Assembly: GCF_046159835.1 (NCBI RefSeq)
Contig: NZ_JBJXCY010000001.1
Location: 1,612,001-1,676,000 of the forward strand
Source of the DNA: JACKJK01 sp046159835
Lineage (GTDB): Bacteria; Pseudomonadota; Alphaproteobacteria; Rhizobiales; Tepidamorphaceae
DNA length: 64,000 nt
Direction: 5' to 3'
The translations under genes were made by a program, and so were the position numbers. Each line of letters opens with the position of its first letter. Positions within the stretch are counted from its first letter, which is position 1. Under the pieces are notes generated by a model. That model was not told where the DNA came from. It made no database searches and was given only the letters and a program-made list of their open reading frames with translations. Below are positions 37,556 to 46,335 of the stretch, piece after piece.

Positions 37556-38350
37556 TCAGACCGGCTCGGTGCGCTTCTTCTGCGCGACCTGCTCCTCGAC
37601 ATAGGCCTTGGCTTCCTGGCTGTCCTTGAAGGGCGGAATGACGAGACCGGCGGAAATCGCCAGTTTTGCGGCCTCTTCCACGGACATGTCGAGAATGACC
37701 ACGTCCTTCTGCGGCACGAACATCAGGAAACCGCTGGTGGGGTTCGGCACCGTCGGCATGAACAGCGACCACATCGGCTCGCCCTCGCCCACCCGGTGCA
37801 GCACCTCGCCGCGCGTGGCCGTCGATATGAAGACGATCACCCATGAACCACGCCGGGGAAACTCGACAAGCCCGACCTTCTCGAAACTGCCCTGCGACTG
37901 GCTCAGCACAGTCTCGAATATCTGCTTCAGCGCCTTGTAGAGCGAGCGTACAAGCGGCATCTGATCGAGCATGTTCTCGCCGAAGCGCAGCACCGTGCGC
38001 CCGAACAGGTTTGCCGTCAGCGCGCCGAGCAGCGTGATGAAGATGATCGCCAGCACGAGGCCGACGCCGGGTATCGTGAAGGGGAGATAGTTGTCCGGAT
38101 TGTACTGGCGCGGGATCAGCGGCTTGATCCACGTATCGACCCAGGAGACGAAAGCCCATGTCAGATAGACGGTGATGCTGATCGGCGCAGCGATGACGAG
38201 GCCGGTCAGGAAATAGTTGCGCAGGCGCATGCCGAACCCGCCCTTGCGTGGCGGCGGCGCGCTGAGCTGGTCGAGTTGCAACGCCTCGGTGAGGGTTGTC
38301 TCGGTATGGGGTGTGTCACTCCCCTTGTCGGGAGGCACTTTGCTGATCAT
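37556..38350 (-). CDS. DUF502 family membrane protein
   Basis: The 264-residue protein has two membrane helices, around residues 45-70 (YFLTGLVIAAPISITVYLTW) and 95-118 (VGLVLAIIFITLLGALTA), then a soluble part with the conserved DUF502 motifs LVRSLYKALKQIFET, VEFPRRGSWVIVF and FMPTVPNPTSGFLMFVP. Function is unknown; it is common in rhizobia between recG and glmS. The frame is open to 38638, but AAGGAT precedes the ATG at 38350 with the right spacing. Its stop abuts recG's stop. The divergent DUF454 gene starts 139 bases upstream. Confidence 0.86.
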   Translation of the reverse strand: MISKVPPDKGSDTPHTETTLTEALQLDQLSAPPPRKGGFGMRLRNYFLTGLVIAAPISITVYLTWAFVSWVDTWIKPLIPRQYNPDNYLPFTIPGVGLVLAIIFITLLGALTANLFGRTVLRFGENMLDQMPLVRSLYKALKQIFETVLSQSQGSFEKVGLVEFPRRGSWVIVFISTATRGEVLHRVGEGEPMWSLFMPTVPNPTSGFLMFVPQKDVVILDMSVEEAAKLAISAGLVIPPFKDSQEAKAYVEEQVAQKKRTEPV

Positions 38351-38489
38351 CTGGAATCCTTCGGGAGCAGCGAACGCTTGTGCGAATCTATCATGATTGG
38401 GAACACGCAAGCAGCTATTCCGTTTCCTTCTGTATCCAGTTTCGAGCAAATTTTCTGAAAAAGCGGTTGCGCGCGGGAAGGATCCGCCG

Positions 38490-38900
38490 ATGGACGAGTG
38501 CGAGAACGGCCGTGTCGCCCCGGCTGCACCCCTGCCCGGACGCATGAAGCGGCTCGCGTACCTGTGCGCGGGCTTCTTCCTCGTCGCGCTGGGGCTGATC
38601 GGTGTGGTGCTGCCGCTGATGCCGACGACGATCTTCATGATCCTCGCAGCGGCCTGTTTCGCGCGCTCCTCGCCCCGGTTTGATGCCTACCTGACAAACC
38701 ACCCGAAATTCGGTCCGCATATCCTGCGCTGGCGCGAACGCGGGGCGATTTCCCGGCGCGGGAAAATCGCTGCCGTGCTCGGCATTTCGCTTGGCTGCGC
38801 GCTCTTCTGGTTCAGCGCAACGCCGCTTGTCTCGCGCGTCTCTACGACGATCATCCTTGCAGGGGTCGCCGCGTGGTTATGGTCGCGACCGGAGGACTGA
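38490..38900 (+). CDS. DUF454 (YbaN) family membrane protein
   Basis: The 136-residue protein has a membrane hairpin (LAYLCAGFFLVALGLIGVVLP, then TIFMILAAACFARSSPRF), the family motif LPLMPTT between them, and FDAYLTNHPKFGPHILRWRERGAI in the following loop, then a last pair of helices. YbaN-type inner-membrane proteins have no firm function; in some bacteria they sit near haem or iron genes. I start at the ATG at 38490 because GGGAAGGAT lies just before; the frame is open to 38397. It is convergent with msrB at a distance of 17 bases. Confidence 0.87.
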   Translation: MDECENGRVAPAAPLPGRMKRLAYLCAGFFLVALGLIGVVLPLMPTTIFMILAAACFARSSPRFDAYLTNHPKFGPHILRWRERGAISRRGKIAAVLGISLGCALFWFSATPLVSRVSTTIILAGVAAWLWSRPED

Positions 38901-38917
38901 TCCTTCAGGTCAGCCGG

Positions 38918-39418
38918 TCACGCGTCGCGCGGACGGAAATCGAGCGCGACACCGTTCAGGCAGTGGCGCTTGCCAGTGGGCGGCGGCCCGTCATCAAAGA
39001 TGTGGCCAAAGTGCCCGCCGCAGCGGCGGCAATGGACCTCGGTGCGCTCGACCAGCAGGCTCCGATCGGCCTTCGTCTCGACCGCATCCTGCAGGCTTTC
39101 ATAGAAGCTCGGCCAACCCGTGCCGCTGTTGAATTTTGCCTGCGAGGAATAGACGTCGAGGCCGCAGCCCGCACAGGTGAAGGTGCCGTCGCGCGTTTCA
39201 TCGTTCAGCGGGCTGGAAAACGGCCGTTCGGTGGCTTCCTCGCGCAGCACGGCGTACTCGTCCTCGCTCAGCATCGCGCGCCACTCGTCCTCGCTGCGTG
39301 AAATCTCGAAACTGGCGTCGCGCACGTCGCCGGACTGGCGCCAGTACAATAGTCCGCCTGCCGCAGCCAGCGCGCCAACGGCTGCGCCGGACAGCAGAAA
39401 TGCTCGTCTGTTGGTCAT
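38918..39418 (-). CDS. msrB: Tat-exported peptide-methionine (R)-S-oxide reductase MsrB
   Basis: The 166-residue protein reduces methionine-R-sulfoxide. It begins MTNRRAFLLSGAAVGALAAA, a twin-arginine signal-like segment (RRAFL) and hydrophobic core, so the enzyme is probably periplasmic. The catalytic domain has the four zinc cysteines in CAGCG and CRRCGGHFGHIF, the substrate site FNSGTGWPSFYE, and the catalytic Cys in RHCLNGVALDF. Start at 39418 is set by GGGAGCGAACCC just upstream; the frame is open to 39523. It lies downstream of glmS with a 157-base gap. Confidence 0.9.
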   Translation of the reverse strand: MTNRRAFLLSGAAVGALAAAGGLLYWRQSGDVRDASFEISRSEDEWRAMLSEDEYAVLREEATERPFSSPLNDETRDGTFTCAGCGLDVYSSQAKFNSGTGWPSFYESLQDAVETKADRSLLVERTEVHCRRCGGHFGHIFDDGPPPTGKRHCLNGVALDFRPRDA

Positions 39419-39575
39419 GGGTTCGCTCCCGTTGTTTCTCGTGCCGGATCGTTCGGCTTGAAGAAGAAACGGGTTCGGAGGCCGTGAAGTTGCAGACAGG
39501 ACGCGCGAAAAGCCGCCAGGCACCGCGCTTCAGGTGCCAAATCGCGCGAGTCGGGGCCCAAAAGCGACCCGCGAC

Positions 39576-41405
39576 CTACTCGACGGTGACCGACTTCGCC
39601 AGGTTGCGCGGCTGGTCCACGTCCGTCCCCATCACGACAGCCGTGTGATAGGCCAGCAGTTGCACCGGAATGGCATAGATCAGCGGCTGCACGAACGGGT
39701 CAACTTTTGGCATGGTGACGACCTCGGCGGCGTAGTCGCCCGCCATGTCGGCCCCTTCGCCATCCGTGATGAGGATGATGCGGCCACCGCGCGCGGCGAC
39801 CTCCTGCATGTTGGAAACGGTCTTTTCAAACAGCCTGTCGCTCGGTGCGACGACGACCACGGGCGTCTGTTCGTCGATCAGCGCGATCGGGCCGTGCTTG
39901 AGTTCACCGGCGGCATAGCCTTCTGCGTGAATATAGGAGATCTCCTTGAGCTTCAGCGCGCCTTCCAGCGCCAGCGGGAAGCTGAGGCCGCGCCCGAGAT
40001 AGAGCACGTCGCTCGCCTTCGCGAGGTCCTTGGCTATCACCTCGATGGCGTTCTCGGCGTGGAGCGCGACGGATGTCTGGCGCGGCACCTCGATGAGGCA
40101 GCGCGACAGGCGATTGATCTCCTCGGTAGACAGTGTGCCGCGAACGCGCGCCGCTTCAAGCGCCAGCGCGGCAAGGACCGCCAGTTGGCAGGTGAAGGCC
40201 TTGGTCGACGCGACGCCGATTTCCGGCCCGGCGCTGGTCGGCAGGATCGCCTCGGACTCGCGCGCAATGGTGGATTCGCGCACGTTCACGATGGACAGCG
40301 TGTGCTGCTTCTCTGCTGTGCAGTAGCGTAGGCTAGCCAGCGTATCGGCGGTTTCGCCCGACTGGGAGATGAAGATCGCCAGCCCGCCGGCCTTGAGCGG
40401 CGTTTCGCGGTAGCGGAACTCGGACGCAACGTCGATATCGACGGGAATGCGCGCGTATTGTTCGAACCAGTACTTCGCAACGAGGCCGGCATAATAGGCC
40501 GTGCCGCAGGCCGTGATGGTGATGCGGTCGAGGTTCGCGAAGTCGAACTTCAGGTCCTCGGGCATCTTCGGCTGCTGTCGCGACATATCGAGATAGTTCG
40601 CCAGCGTGTGGCCGATCACTTCCGGCTGCTCGTAGATTTCCTTGAGCATGAAGTGGCGGTGGTTGCCCTTGTCGACCATCAGGGCGGAGGCCAGCGACGT
40701 CTGCACCGGGCGTTCGATCTCCGCTCCCGTTGCGTCGTGGATCGTGAGCGTGTCCGGCGTCACGACAACCCAGTCACCGTCTTCCAGGTAGGTCACCCGG
40801 TTGGTGAAGGGCGACAGCGCGATGGCATCGGACCCGAGGAACATCTCGCCGTCCCCGTGGCCCACCGCGAGCGGGCTGCCGCGGCGCGCGCCGATCAGCA
40901 ACCGGTCGTGCCCCTCGAAGATGAAAACCAGTGCGAAGGCACCCTTGAGCCGTTCGAGCGCGCTGGCGACAGCGTCCTGTGGGTTCGCGCCCTTCGACAT
41001 CAGATGCGCGACAAGCTGCGCGATGACTTCGGAATCGGTCTCTGTCTCGAAATGCGCGCCGGCGGCCTTCAATTCGTCCTTCAGCTCGCGGAAATTCTCG
41101 ATGATGCCGTTGTGGACCACCCCCACCGACGCGGTGACATGCGGGTGCGCGTTGTTCTCGGTCGGCGCGCCGTGGGTCGCCCAGCGGGTGTGACCGATGC
41201 CGATGGTGCCCTGGAGCGGCATTTCCGACAGCCGGGTTTCCAGGTTGCGCAGCTTGCCCTCGGCGCGGCGGCGCGCCAGGTGCCCGTCGCTTTCCAGCGT
41301 CGCGATGCCGGCTGAATCATAACCGCGATATTCCAGCCGCTTCAGCGCGTCGACGAGTCCCGCCGCCACCGGCTCCTTGCCAATGATTCCGACAATTCCG
41401 CACAT
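39576..41405 (-). CDS. glmS: Glutamine-fructose-6-phosphate aminotransferase GlmS
   Basis: This 609-residue cytosolic enzyme makes glucosamine-6-phosphate from fructose-6-phosphate and glutamine, the first step to UDP-GlcNAc for peptidoglycan and lipid A. MCGIVGIIG exposes Cys2 as the N-terminal nucleophile of the glutaminase domain (about 1-240); two SIS sugar-isomerase domains follow, with ISQSGETADTLASLR and STKAFTCQLAVLAALAL, and the C-terminal AKSVTVE is invariant. It follows glmU on the same strand after 115 bases, so the two steps may be co-expressed. No glmS ribozyme, a Gram-positive feature, is present. Confidence 0.97.
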   Translation of the reverse strand: MCGIVGIIGKEPVAAGLVDALKRLEYRGYDSAGIATLESDGHLARRRAEGKLRNLETRLSEMPLQGTIGIGHTRWATHGAPTENNAHPHVTASVGVVHNGIIENFRELKDELKAAGAHFETETDSEVIAQLVAHLMSKGANPQDAVASALERLKGAFALVFIFEGHDRLLIGARRGSPLAVGHGDGEMFLGSDAIALSPFTNRVTYLEDGDWVVVTPDTLTIHDATGAEIERPVQTSLASALMVDKGNHRHFMLKEIYEQPEVIGHTLANYLDMSRQQPKMPEDLKFDFANLDRITITACGTAYYAGLVAKYWFEQYARIPVDIDVASEFRYRETPLKAGGLAIFISQSGETADTLASLRYCTAEKQHTLSIVNVRESTIARESEAILPTSAGPEIGVASTKAFTCQLAVLAALALEAARVRGTLSTEEINRLSRCLIEVPRQTSVALHAENAIEVIAKDLAKASDVLYLGRGLSFPLALEGALKLKEISYIHAEGYAAGELKHGPIALIDEQTPVVVVAPSDRLFEKTVSNMQEVAARGGRIILITDGEGADMAGDYAAEVVTMPKVDPFVQPLIYAIPVQLLAYHTAVVMGTDVDQPRNLAKSVTVE

Positions 41406-41520
41406 GCGTTTGATCTGTCCCCGTGGAGAGTGGCCACGTCAGCTATGTGAACTGCGCCGCCCACACCTGCCAACTGACGATTTGTTGCCGAATTTTACGC
41501 GAAAACGCGACGAACGTCGC

Positions 41521-42858
41521 TCAGCTATCGGATTTATCCTTACTGCCGCGCATTGCAACCCAGCCCGGCATCTCCACCTGCCGACCGCGCCCGATGGCGA
41601 GCGCACCGGGCGGCACGTCCTTGGTGATGACGCTGCCGGAGCCGACATAGGCCCCGTCGCTGATCGTGACCGGTGCAACCAGCGAGGAATTCGACCCGAT
41701 GAAGGCGTTCGCGCCGATGCTGGTGCGGTGCTTCGAATGGCCATCGTAGTTGCAGGTGATGGTGCCCGCGCCGACATTGGCGTTCTCACCCACCGTGGCA
41801 TCGCCCACATAGGACAGGTGATTGACTTTCGCGCCGGCGGCGAGGTCGGCGTTCTTGATCTCAACGAAGTTGCCGATCTTGGTGCACTCGCCAAGGTGCG
41901 CGCCGGGGCGCAGCCGCGCGAACGGACCGATGCGCGCGCCAGATGAAACGTGGCAGCCTTCCAGGTGGCAGAACGCCTCGATCCGCACGCCACCATCGAT
42001 CCGGACACCGGGCCCGAAGACAACGTTGGGACCAAGGATCACGTCCTGCCCCAACACCGTGTCATGGCACAGGGTGACACTTGCGGGGTCCGTCATGGTC
42101 ACGCCGCCTGCCATGGCGGCATGACGCAACCGCTGCTGCATCAGGCTTTCGGTCGCGGCCAGCTGGATACGGTCGTTGACGCCGCCGACTTCTGCCTCGT
42201 CAGCCAGTTCGGAGACGGTCTTGCCGCCGTCGGCACGCGCGATCTCCACGGCCTCGGTCAGGTAGTACTCGCCCTTGGCATTGTCGTTGCCGATCCGCTC
42301 CAGCAGCGACAGCATCTTCGGGCCATTGAAGGCCATGACGCCGGAATTGCAGCGCGTGATGACGAGTTCGTCGGCACTGGCATCCTTGTGTTCGCGGATC
42401 GCGACGAGGTTATCACCGCGCATGACGAGCCGACCGTAGCCGGTCGGATCTTCCGCCTCGAAACCCAGCACGGCGACGCTCGCCCCGGAATCGACCGCAG
42501 CGCACATCTTCTCAAGCGTCTGCGAGGTCATCAGCGGCGTGTCGCCAAAGAGCACGACAACGCGCTTGTGGTCAGGCTTCACCGCATTGCGCGCGGCCAG
42601 CACCGCATGCGCCGTGCCGAGGCGCTCCGCCTGCACATGGACTGAGCAGCCCGGCGCGGTGCGTCGCGCGCAATCGGCAACGTCCTCGCGGTCCGGCCCG
42701 ACGACCACCGCGATATCGGCTTCACCGGCACCGCTGGCAGCAGCGATCACATGGGCGACCATCTCGCGACCGGCTATCCTGTGCAGCACCTTCGACAGGG
42801 AAGAACGCATACGTGTCCCCTCGCCCGCAGCTAGAACGATGAAAAGCGTATCGGCCAT
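41521..42858 (-). CDS. glmU: Bifunctional UDP-GlcNAc pyrophosphorylase/glucosamine-1-phosphate acetyltransferase GlmU
   Basis: The 445-residue enzyme acetylates glucosamine-1-phosphate and then couples it to UTP. The N-terminal nucleotidyltransferase has VLAAGEGTRMRSSLSKVLH, VLFGDTPLM and NSGVMAF; the left-handed beta-helix C-terminal half has repeated hexapeptides with IGPFARLRPGAHLG, KIGNFVEIKNA and GTITCNYDGHSKHRTSIG, carrying the catalytic His. The ATG at 42858 gives the standard start; an earlier in-frame codon at 42903 does not match the family. It is upstream of glmS and divergent from the SPOR-domain gene. Confidence 0.97.
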   Translation of the reverse strand: MADTLFIVLAAGEGTRMRSSLSKVLHRIAGREMVAHVIAAASGAGEADIAVVVGPDREDVADCARRTAPGCSVHVQAERLGTAHAVLAARNAVKPDHKRVVVLFGDTPLMTSQTLEKMCAAVDSGASVAVLGFEAEDPTGYGRLVMRGDNLVAIREHKDASADELVITRCNSGVMAFNGPKMLSLLERIGNDNAKGEYYLTEAVEIARADGGKTVSELADEAEVGGVNDRIQLAATESLMQQRLRHAAMAGGVTMTDPASVTLCHDTVLGQDVILGPNVVFGPGVRIDGGVRIEAFCHLEGCHVSSGARIGPFARLRPGAHLGECTKIGNFVEIKNADLAAGAKVNHLSYVGDATVGENANVGAGTITCNYDGHSKHRTSIGANAFIGSNSSLVAPVTISDGAYVGSGSVITKDVPPGALAIGRGRQVEMPGWVAMRGSKDKSDS

Positions 42859-43030
42859 GTGGAACCCGTCTCCAAGCGGCAAGTGATTCAAGTCGCGCCA
42901 CACCTAGCGCAAGCTCGCGGGCTTGTCGCGGGTGCGGGGTCACGCAGGCGCTTATCGTTACCGCTTCGTTAACCGCAAGCGGTCATGCTCGCGACGAGTC
43001 GAAATCCCAGCCGTTCAGGATGACGGACCC

Positions 43031-43837
43031 ATGAGCGTCGATACCCTAGAAGACCGCCTGCCCCCGCGCCTCGTTTATACCAAGCCGCGCAAGGGCGCGA
43101 CATGGCGCAAGCGCGCGGTGATGACATGGGCGGCGCTCGCCGGGCTGGCGGCCGCTTTTGCGGTTTCGTCCGCACTGAAGGCCGAACTGGGAGACCAGTC
43201 TCTTCTTGCGTGGCTCGACCGCTCCCGCACCCACGTGGCAATCCGCATGGCGCCGGATCAGGATGAAGCGCCCATGGTCACCGGCTCCATCGGCAAGGAT
43301 GCCGTGCCAATGACGGATGCCGCGGCGCTTGGCGAGCAGATTGCGAGACTGGAAACCGAAGTCCGGCGCAGCGAGATCGAAAAGAAGGCGCTGTTGAAGC
43401 GCGTGGCCCAGTTGAGCCGGTCCGGTGATGCGTCGGGCGATATGATCACCGGAAGCCTTCCGTCGCGCAGCGATGCGACCGCGCCCGTGGAGATGCAGGA
43501 TACGGTCATGCGCGATGCCATGACCAACGCCATGAATGCCGACTTGCGCCACGCGCAGGTGAAGGTCACGACGACCAGCTTTGCCGTGGAAATAGCCTCC
43601 GCCCGCAACATCAAGGACCTGCGCACCCTGTGGGATGCCATGAACATGCGCCACGCGCGCTTGCTGGACCCGTACGAGGCCCGCGTGAACGTGCGAGAAA
43701 CCGATCGCGGACTGACGGTCCACCTGATTGCAGGCCCCATGGCGAATGCAGCCGATGCCGTGAACCTGTGCGCCCGCCTGCGCACCAACGGCACCATGTG
43801 CTCCGCCGTGCCGTTTGACGGGCAGGCCCTGAATTGA
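43031..43837 (+). CDS. Membrane-anchored SPOR-domain protein
   Basis: The 268-residue protein has a short cytosolic head with basic residues (TKPRKGATWRKR), one membrane helix (residues about 37-55), a periplasmic stretch with a coiled coil (about 98-132, EQIARLETEVRRSEIEKKAL) and a C-terminal SPOR-like domain (about 180-262, FAVEIASARNIKDLRTLW to HLIAGPMANAADAVNLCARL). SPOR domains bind denuded septal peptidoglycan, so a role in division or cell-wall growth is likely. A near-consensus CtrA-type site lies at 42958-42972. The ATG at 43031 follows GGA; upstream codons are in antisense-looking sequence. Two Cys near the end could form a disulfide. Confidence 0.75.
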   Translation: MSVDTLEDRLPPRLVYTKPRKGATWRKRAVMTWAALAGLAAAFAVSSALKAELGDQSLLAWLDRSRTHVAIRMAPDQDEAPMVTGSIGKDAVPMTDAAALGEQIARLETEVRRSEIEKKALLKRVAQLSRSGDASGDMITGSLPSRSDATAPVEMQDTVMRDAMTNAMNADLRHAQVKVTTTSFAVEIASARNIKDLRTLWDAMNMRHARLLDPYEARVNVRETDRGLTVHLIAGPMANAADAVNLCARLRTNGTMCSAVPFDGQALN

Positions 43838-43919
43838 GGCGATCCGGCCCGCGCCGGCGCGCAGGCCCCATGCGCTGTTGCCGATTGCGCAATCTGATCG
43901 CGCAACCTAAGCCGTGCGC

Positions 43920-44894
43920 ATGACCAGCCAGACCGATACCGCAGCGCAATCCGATACCGCCGTTAATCCGTCGCGGGGCCTGGGCTTTCTCGCGCTCACC
44001 ATCTCGCCGCTGTTCTTTTCCACCAATCTCATCATCGGGCGGGCGGCAACCGGGGCCGTGGAACCGGCGACGCTCGCATTCTGGCGCTGGGCCATCGCGT
44101 TCGCGATCCTGCTCCCCTTCGCGCTGCGCGGGCTCCGCGCGAACTGGCCAGCGCTCAAGCAAAGCGCGGCTGAAATCTTCGCCATGGCGTTTCTTGCCAT
44201 CGTGATCTGCGGCGCGCTGATCTACCTCTCCCTGCGCTACACCACCGCCACCAACGCGACCCTCATCTACACCACCTCCCCCGTTCTCATCGTGCTGCTG
44301 GAATGGGCGTTCCGCGGTATCCGCCCAAAGCTGCGCCAGATGGCCGGCATCGCGCTGGCCTTTGCCGGTGTTGCGGTCATCATCTTCAAGGGCGACATGG
44401 CGCGGCTTGCCACCTTCGAGTTCAACGGCGGAGACATCGGTGTTGCGCTCTCCGCGCTCGCCTGGGCGCTTTATTCAGTGATCCTGCGGCGCAAGCACTT
44501 CCGGGCGCTGCCGACCATCACCCTCTTCTGCGCCATTGCGGGCGCCGGCATCATCCTGATGTTCCCGTTGATGCTGTGGGAAACGGTCACGCTCGGTGCC
44601 TTCCCGCGCTCACCGACAGCCTGGTTCAGCATTCTCGGCGTGGCGTTGTTGGCCTCGGTGCTTGCCTTCTCGACCTTCCAGTACGGGGTGAAGACCCTGG
44701 GGCCGAGCATTGCAGGCGTCTTCATGTACTTGCTGCCGGTTTTCGGCATTGCGCAAGCAATCGTCTTTCTCGGCGAAACGCTCAAGGGCTTTCACCTTGC
44801 GGGCATCGCCGGGGTGGCAGCCGGCGTGTTGCTGGCAACGCTCCCGCAGAAACGGCCTGCGGCCCCGCCTCCGACACCACCTTCCGCACGGTGA
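43920..44894 (+). CDS. EamA/DMT-family transporter
   Basis: The 324-residue permease has ten predicted membrane helices as two EamA repeats (about 20-150 and 165-300), with FSTNLIIGRAATGAVEPATLAFWRW in helix 1-2 (split as STNLIIGR and PATLAFWRW), ALIYLSLRYTTATNATLIY, and FGIAQAIVFLGETLKGFHLAG near the end. Such proteins export amino acids, sugars or metabolites; the cargo is unknown. A GTG six bases earlier is also possible. No operon partners: the flanking gaps are 76 and 160 bases. Confidence 0.87.
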   Translation: MTSQTDTAAQSDTAVNPSRGLGFLALTISPLFFSTNLIIGRAATGAVEPATLAFWRWAIAFAILLPFALRGLRANWPALKQSAAEIFAMAFLAIVICGALIYLSLRYTTATNATLIYTTSPVLIVLLEWAFRGIRPKLRQMAGIALAFAGVAVIIFKGDMARLATFEFNGGDIGVALSALAWALYSVILRRKHFRALPTITLFCAIAGAGIILMFPLMLWETVTLGAFPRSPTAWFSILGVALLASVLAFSTFQYGVKTLGPSIAGVFMYLLPVFGIAQAIVFLGETLKGFHLAGIAGVAAGVLLATLPQKRPAAPPPTPPSAR

Positions 44895-45054
44895 TGCATT
44901 GCGGCGACACCTCGCCGTAAACATCCCCATACGTCAGCGATTACTTGCGGGCCAACAAGGTCCGGGGCATTCTTCGCGCAAATTCGACAGATTGAGGCGA
45001 CCGACGGGCAAGATTCGAAACATTCTAATCGTCCGGTCGAATGAACTGGAAAAG

Positions 45055-46317
45055 ATGATGCGCGCACTCGCCCTGATTGCCGGTCTTGCGAGCATTGCAG
45101 TCCTTGGGGCAGGCAATGCGCAGGCACAGAGCCTGGACACGAGCTACGCCGCCGCCTTCGAGGCGCGGGTGGCCGCACCCAACGACACCACCATTCTTGG
45201 CACTTTCATCGACGTTGCCGTGCGCGAAGGTCAGTACGACCAAGCGCTCTCCACCGTCGAGCAGCATCTCATCGCCCATCCGCGCGATGCAAAGGCCCGC
45301 CTGATTGCCGGGCGGCTCTACAACCACCTCTCGTCTTATGAACTCGCACGCCGTCAGGTGCAGCACGCGCTCGATATCGGCACGCTGAGCGATGCCGAAA
45401 CGCGGGAGGCCGAAGATCTCCTGCGCCGCATCGAGAAGGCCATTGCGGGCTGGAGCGGGTCCCTGACGCTGACGGCGGGTGTGCGCAGCGAGTGGATCGA
45501 GTTCGACAACGGCGCTGACCGCGATGATGTCGCGCCGTTTGCCCGCGCGGTCGCGATTCTGCGGCAGGACCTGAAGACCGCCACCCGCGATGCGATCATC
45601 TATTCGGGCTATGTCGAGGCGAGCCACCGCTACTTCGACGTTGACCTGACCAGCACCAGCGGCGATCAGGACTACCTGCGCGGCCGGGCTGCCGTGACCT
45701 GGGACAAGGGCCTGCCGAATTTCGGCATCGAAACCCTGCGCATGCTGCTCAGCGGCTACTACCAGGGCGAAACCTTCGAATCCGACGAGGAAGAAACCGA
45801 GACCGGCATTTCGCTGCGTTTTACCGCGCGCCCGACCGTGGACAGCTTCGTCTTCGCCGGCGTCAGCTACGGCTGGGTCGACGGCGATGCCACGGTTCTG
45901 ACCGAAGAGCGTTTCTCGTGGGAAGCCGGCCTGAGCCATCGCCTGACGGGCAGTTGGTCAGCCGGTCTCGCCATCAAGGGCAGCGAGGACTACCGCGGCA
46001 GCACCACCATCGGTGATGCGTGGTTCGCCGAAGCCTCCGTCGGCGGCGTGGTCTACACGATACCGCAGCGGCTGATCTGGACGCACCAGCTTGGTCTCGG
46101 CGTCGGCGAGCGCACATCTCCCGATCAGGGAATTTTCGCACCGCCGCAGATCAACACCGACTACTGGCAGATCAGCTCCGAGCACGATTTCCAGATCGGG
46201 GAGAAGCAATTCGTCAGCTTCGACCTTACATACACGGAAACCGAGTACGACAATCCGCTGGCGCTCGACCGCGAGACGATCACCGCGATCCTCAGCTACA
46301 GCTACATCCTGGAGTGA
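45055..46317 (+). CDS. TPR plus outer-membrane beta-barrel protein (Slam-like layout)
   Basis: The 420-residue protein has a signal peptide (MMRALALIAGLASIAVLGAG, cleavage after NAQA), a helical part with TPR-like repeats (about 30-125, including GQYDQALSTVEQHLIAHPRD) and a C-terminal region of alternating hydrophobic strands ending in ILSYSYILE, which fits a beta-barrel. The layout resembles Slam-type surface lipoprotein translocators, but I cannot assign it firmly. It is directly followed by FecR-domain and CHASE2-cyclase genes (18 and 9 bases apart), so the three form an operon. CTGGAAAAG precedes the start; the longer open frame from 44710 overlaps the EamA gene in another frame. Confidence 0.72.
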   Translation: MMRALALIAGLASIAVLGAGNAQAQSLDTSYAAAFEARVAAPNDTTILGTFIDVAVREGQYDQALSTVEQHLIAHPRDAKARLIAGRLYNHLSSYELARRQVQHALDIGTLSDAETREAEDLLRRIEKAIAGWSGSLTLTAGVRSEWIEFDNGADRDDVAPFARAVAILRQDLKTATRDAIIYSGYVEASHRYFDVDLTSTSGDQDYLRGRAAVTWDKGLPNFGIETLRMLLSGYYQGETFESDEEETETGISLRFTARPTVDSFVFAGVSYGWVDGDATVLTEERFSWEAGLSHRLTGSWSAGLAIKGSEDYRGSTTIGDAWFAEASVGGVVYTIPQRLIWTHQLGLGVGERTSPDQGIFAPPQINTDYWQISSEHDFQIGEKQFVSFDLTYTETEYDNPLALDRETITAILSYSYILE

Positions 46318-46335
46318 TTGGCGCGGGAGCCTGAC

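Noticed and set aside
44902..44917. Small inverted repeat CGGCGA-CACC-TCGCCG after the EamA gene
   Set aside because: The stem is only 6 bp and there is no T-run, so it was not called as a terminator.
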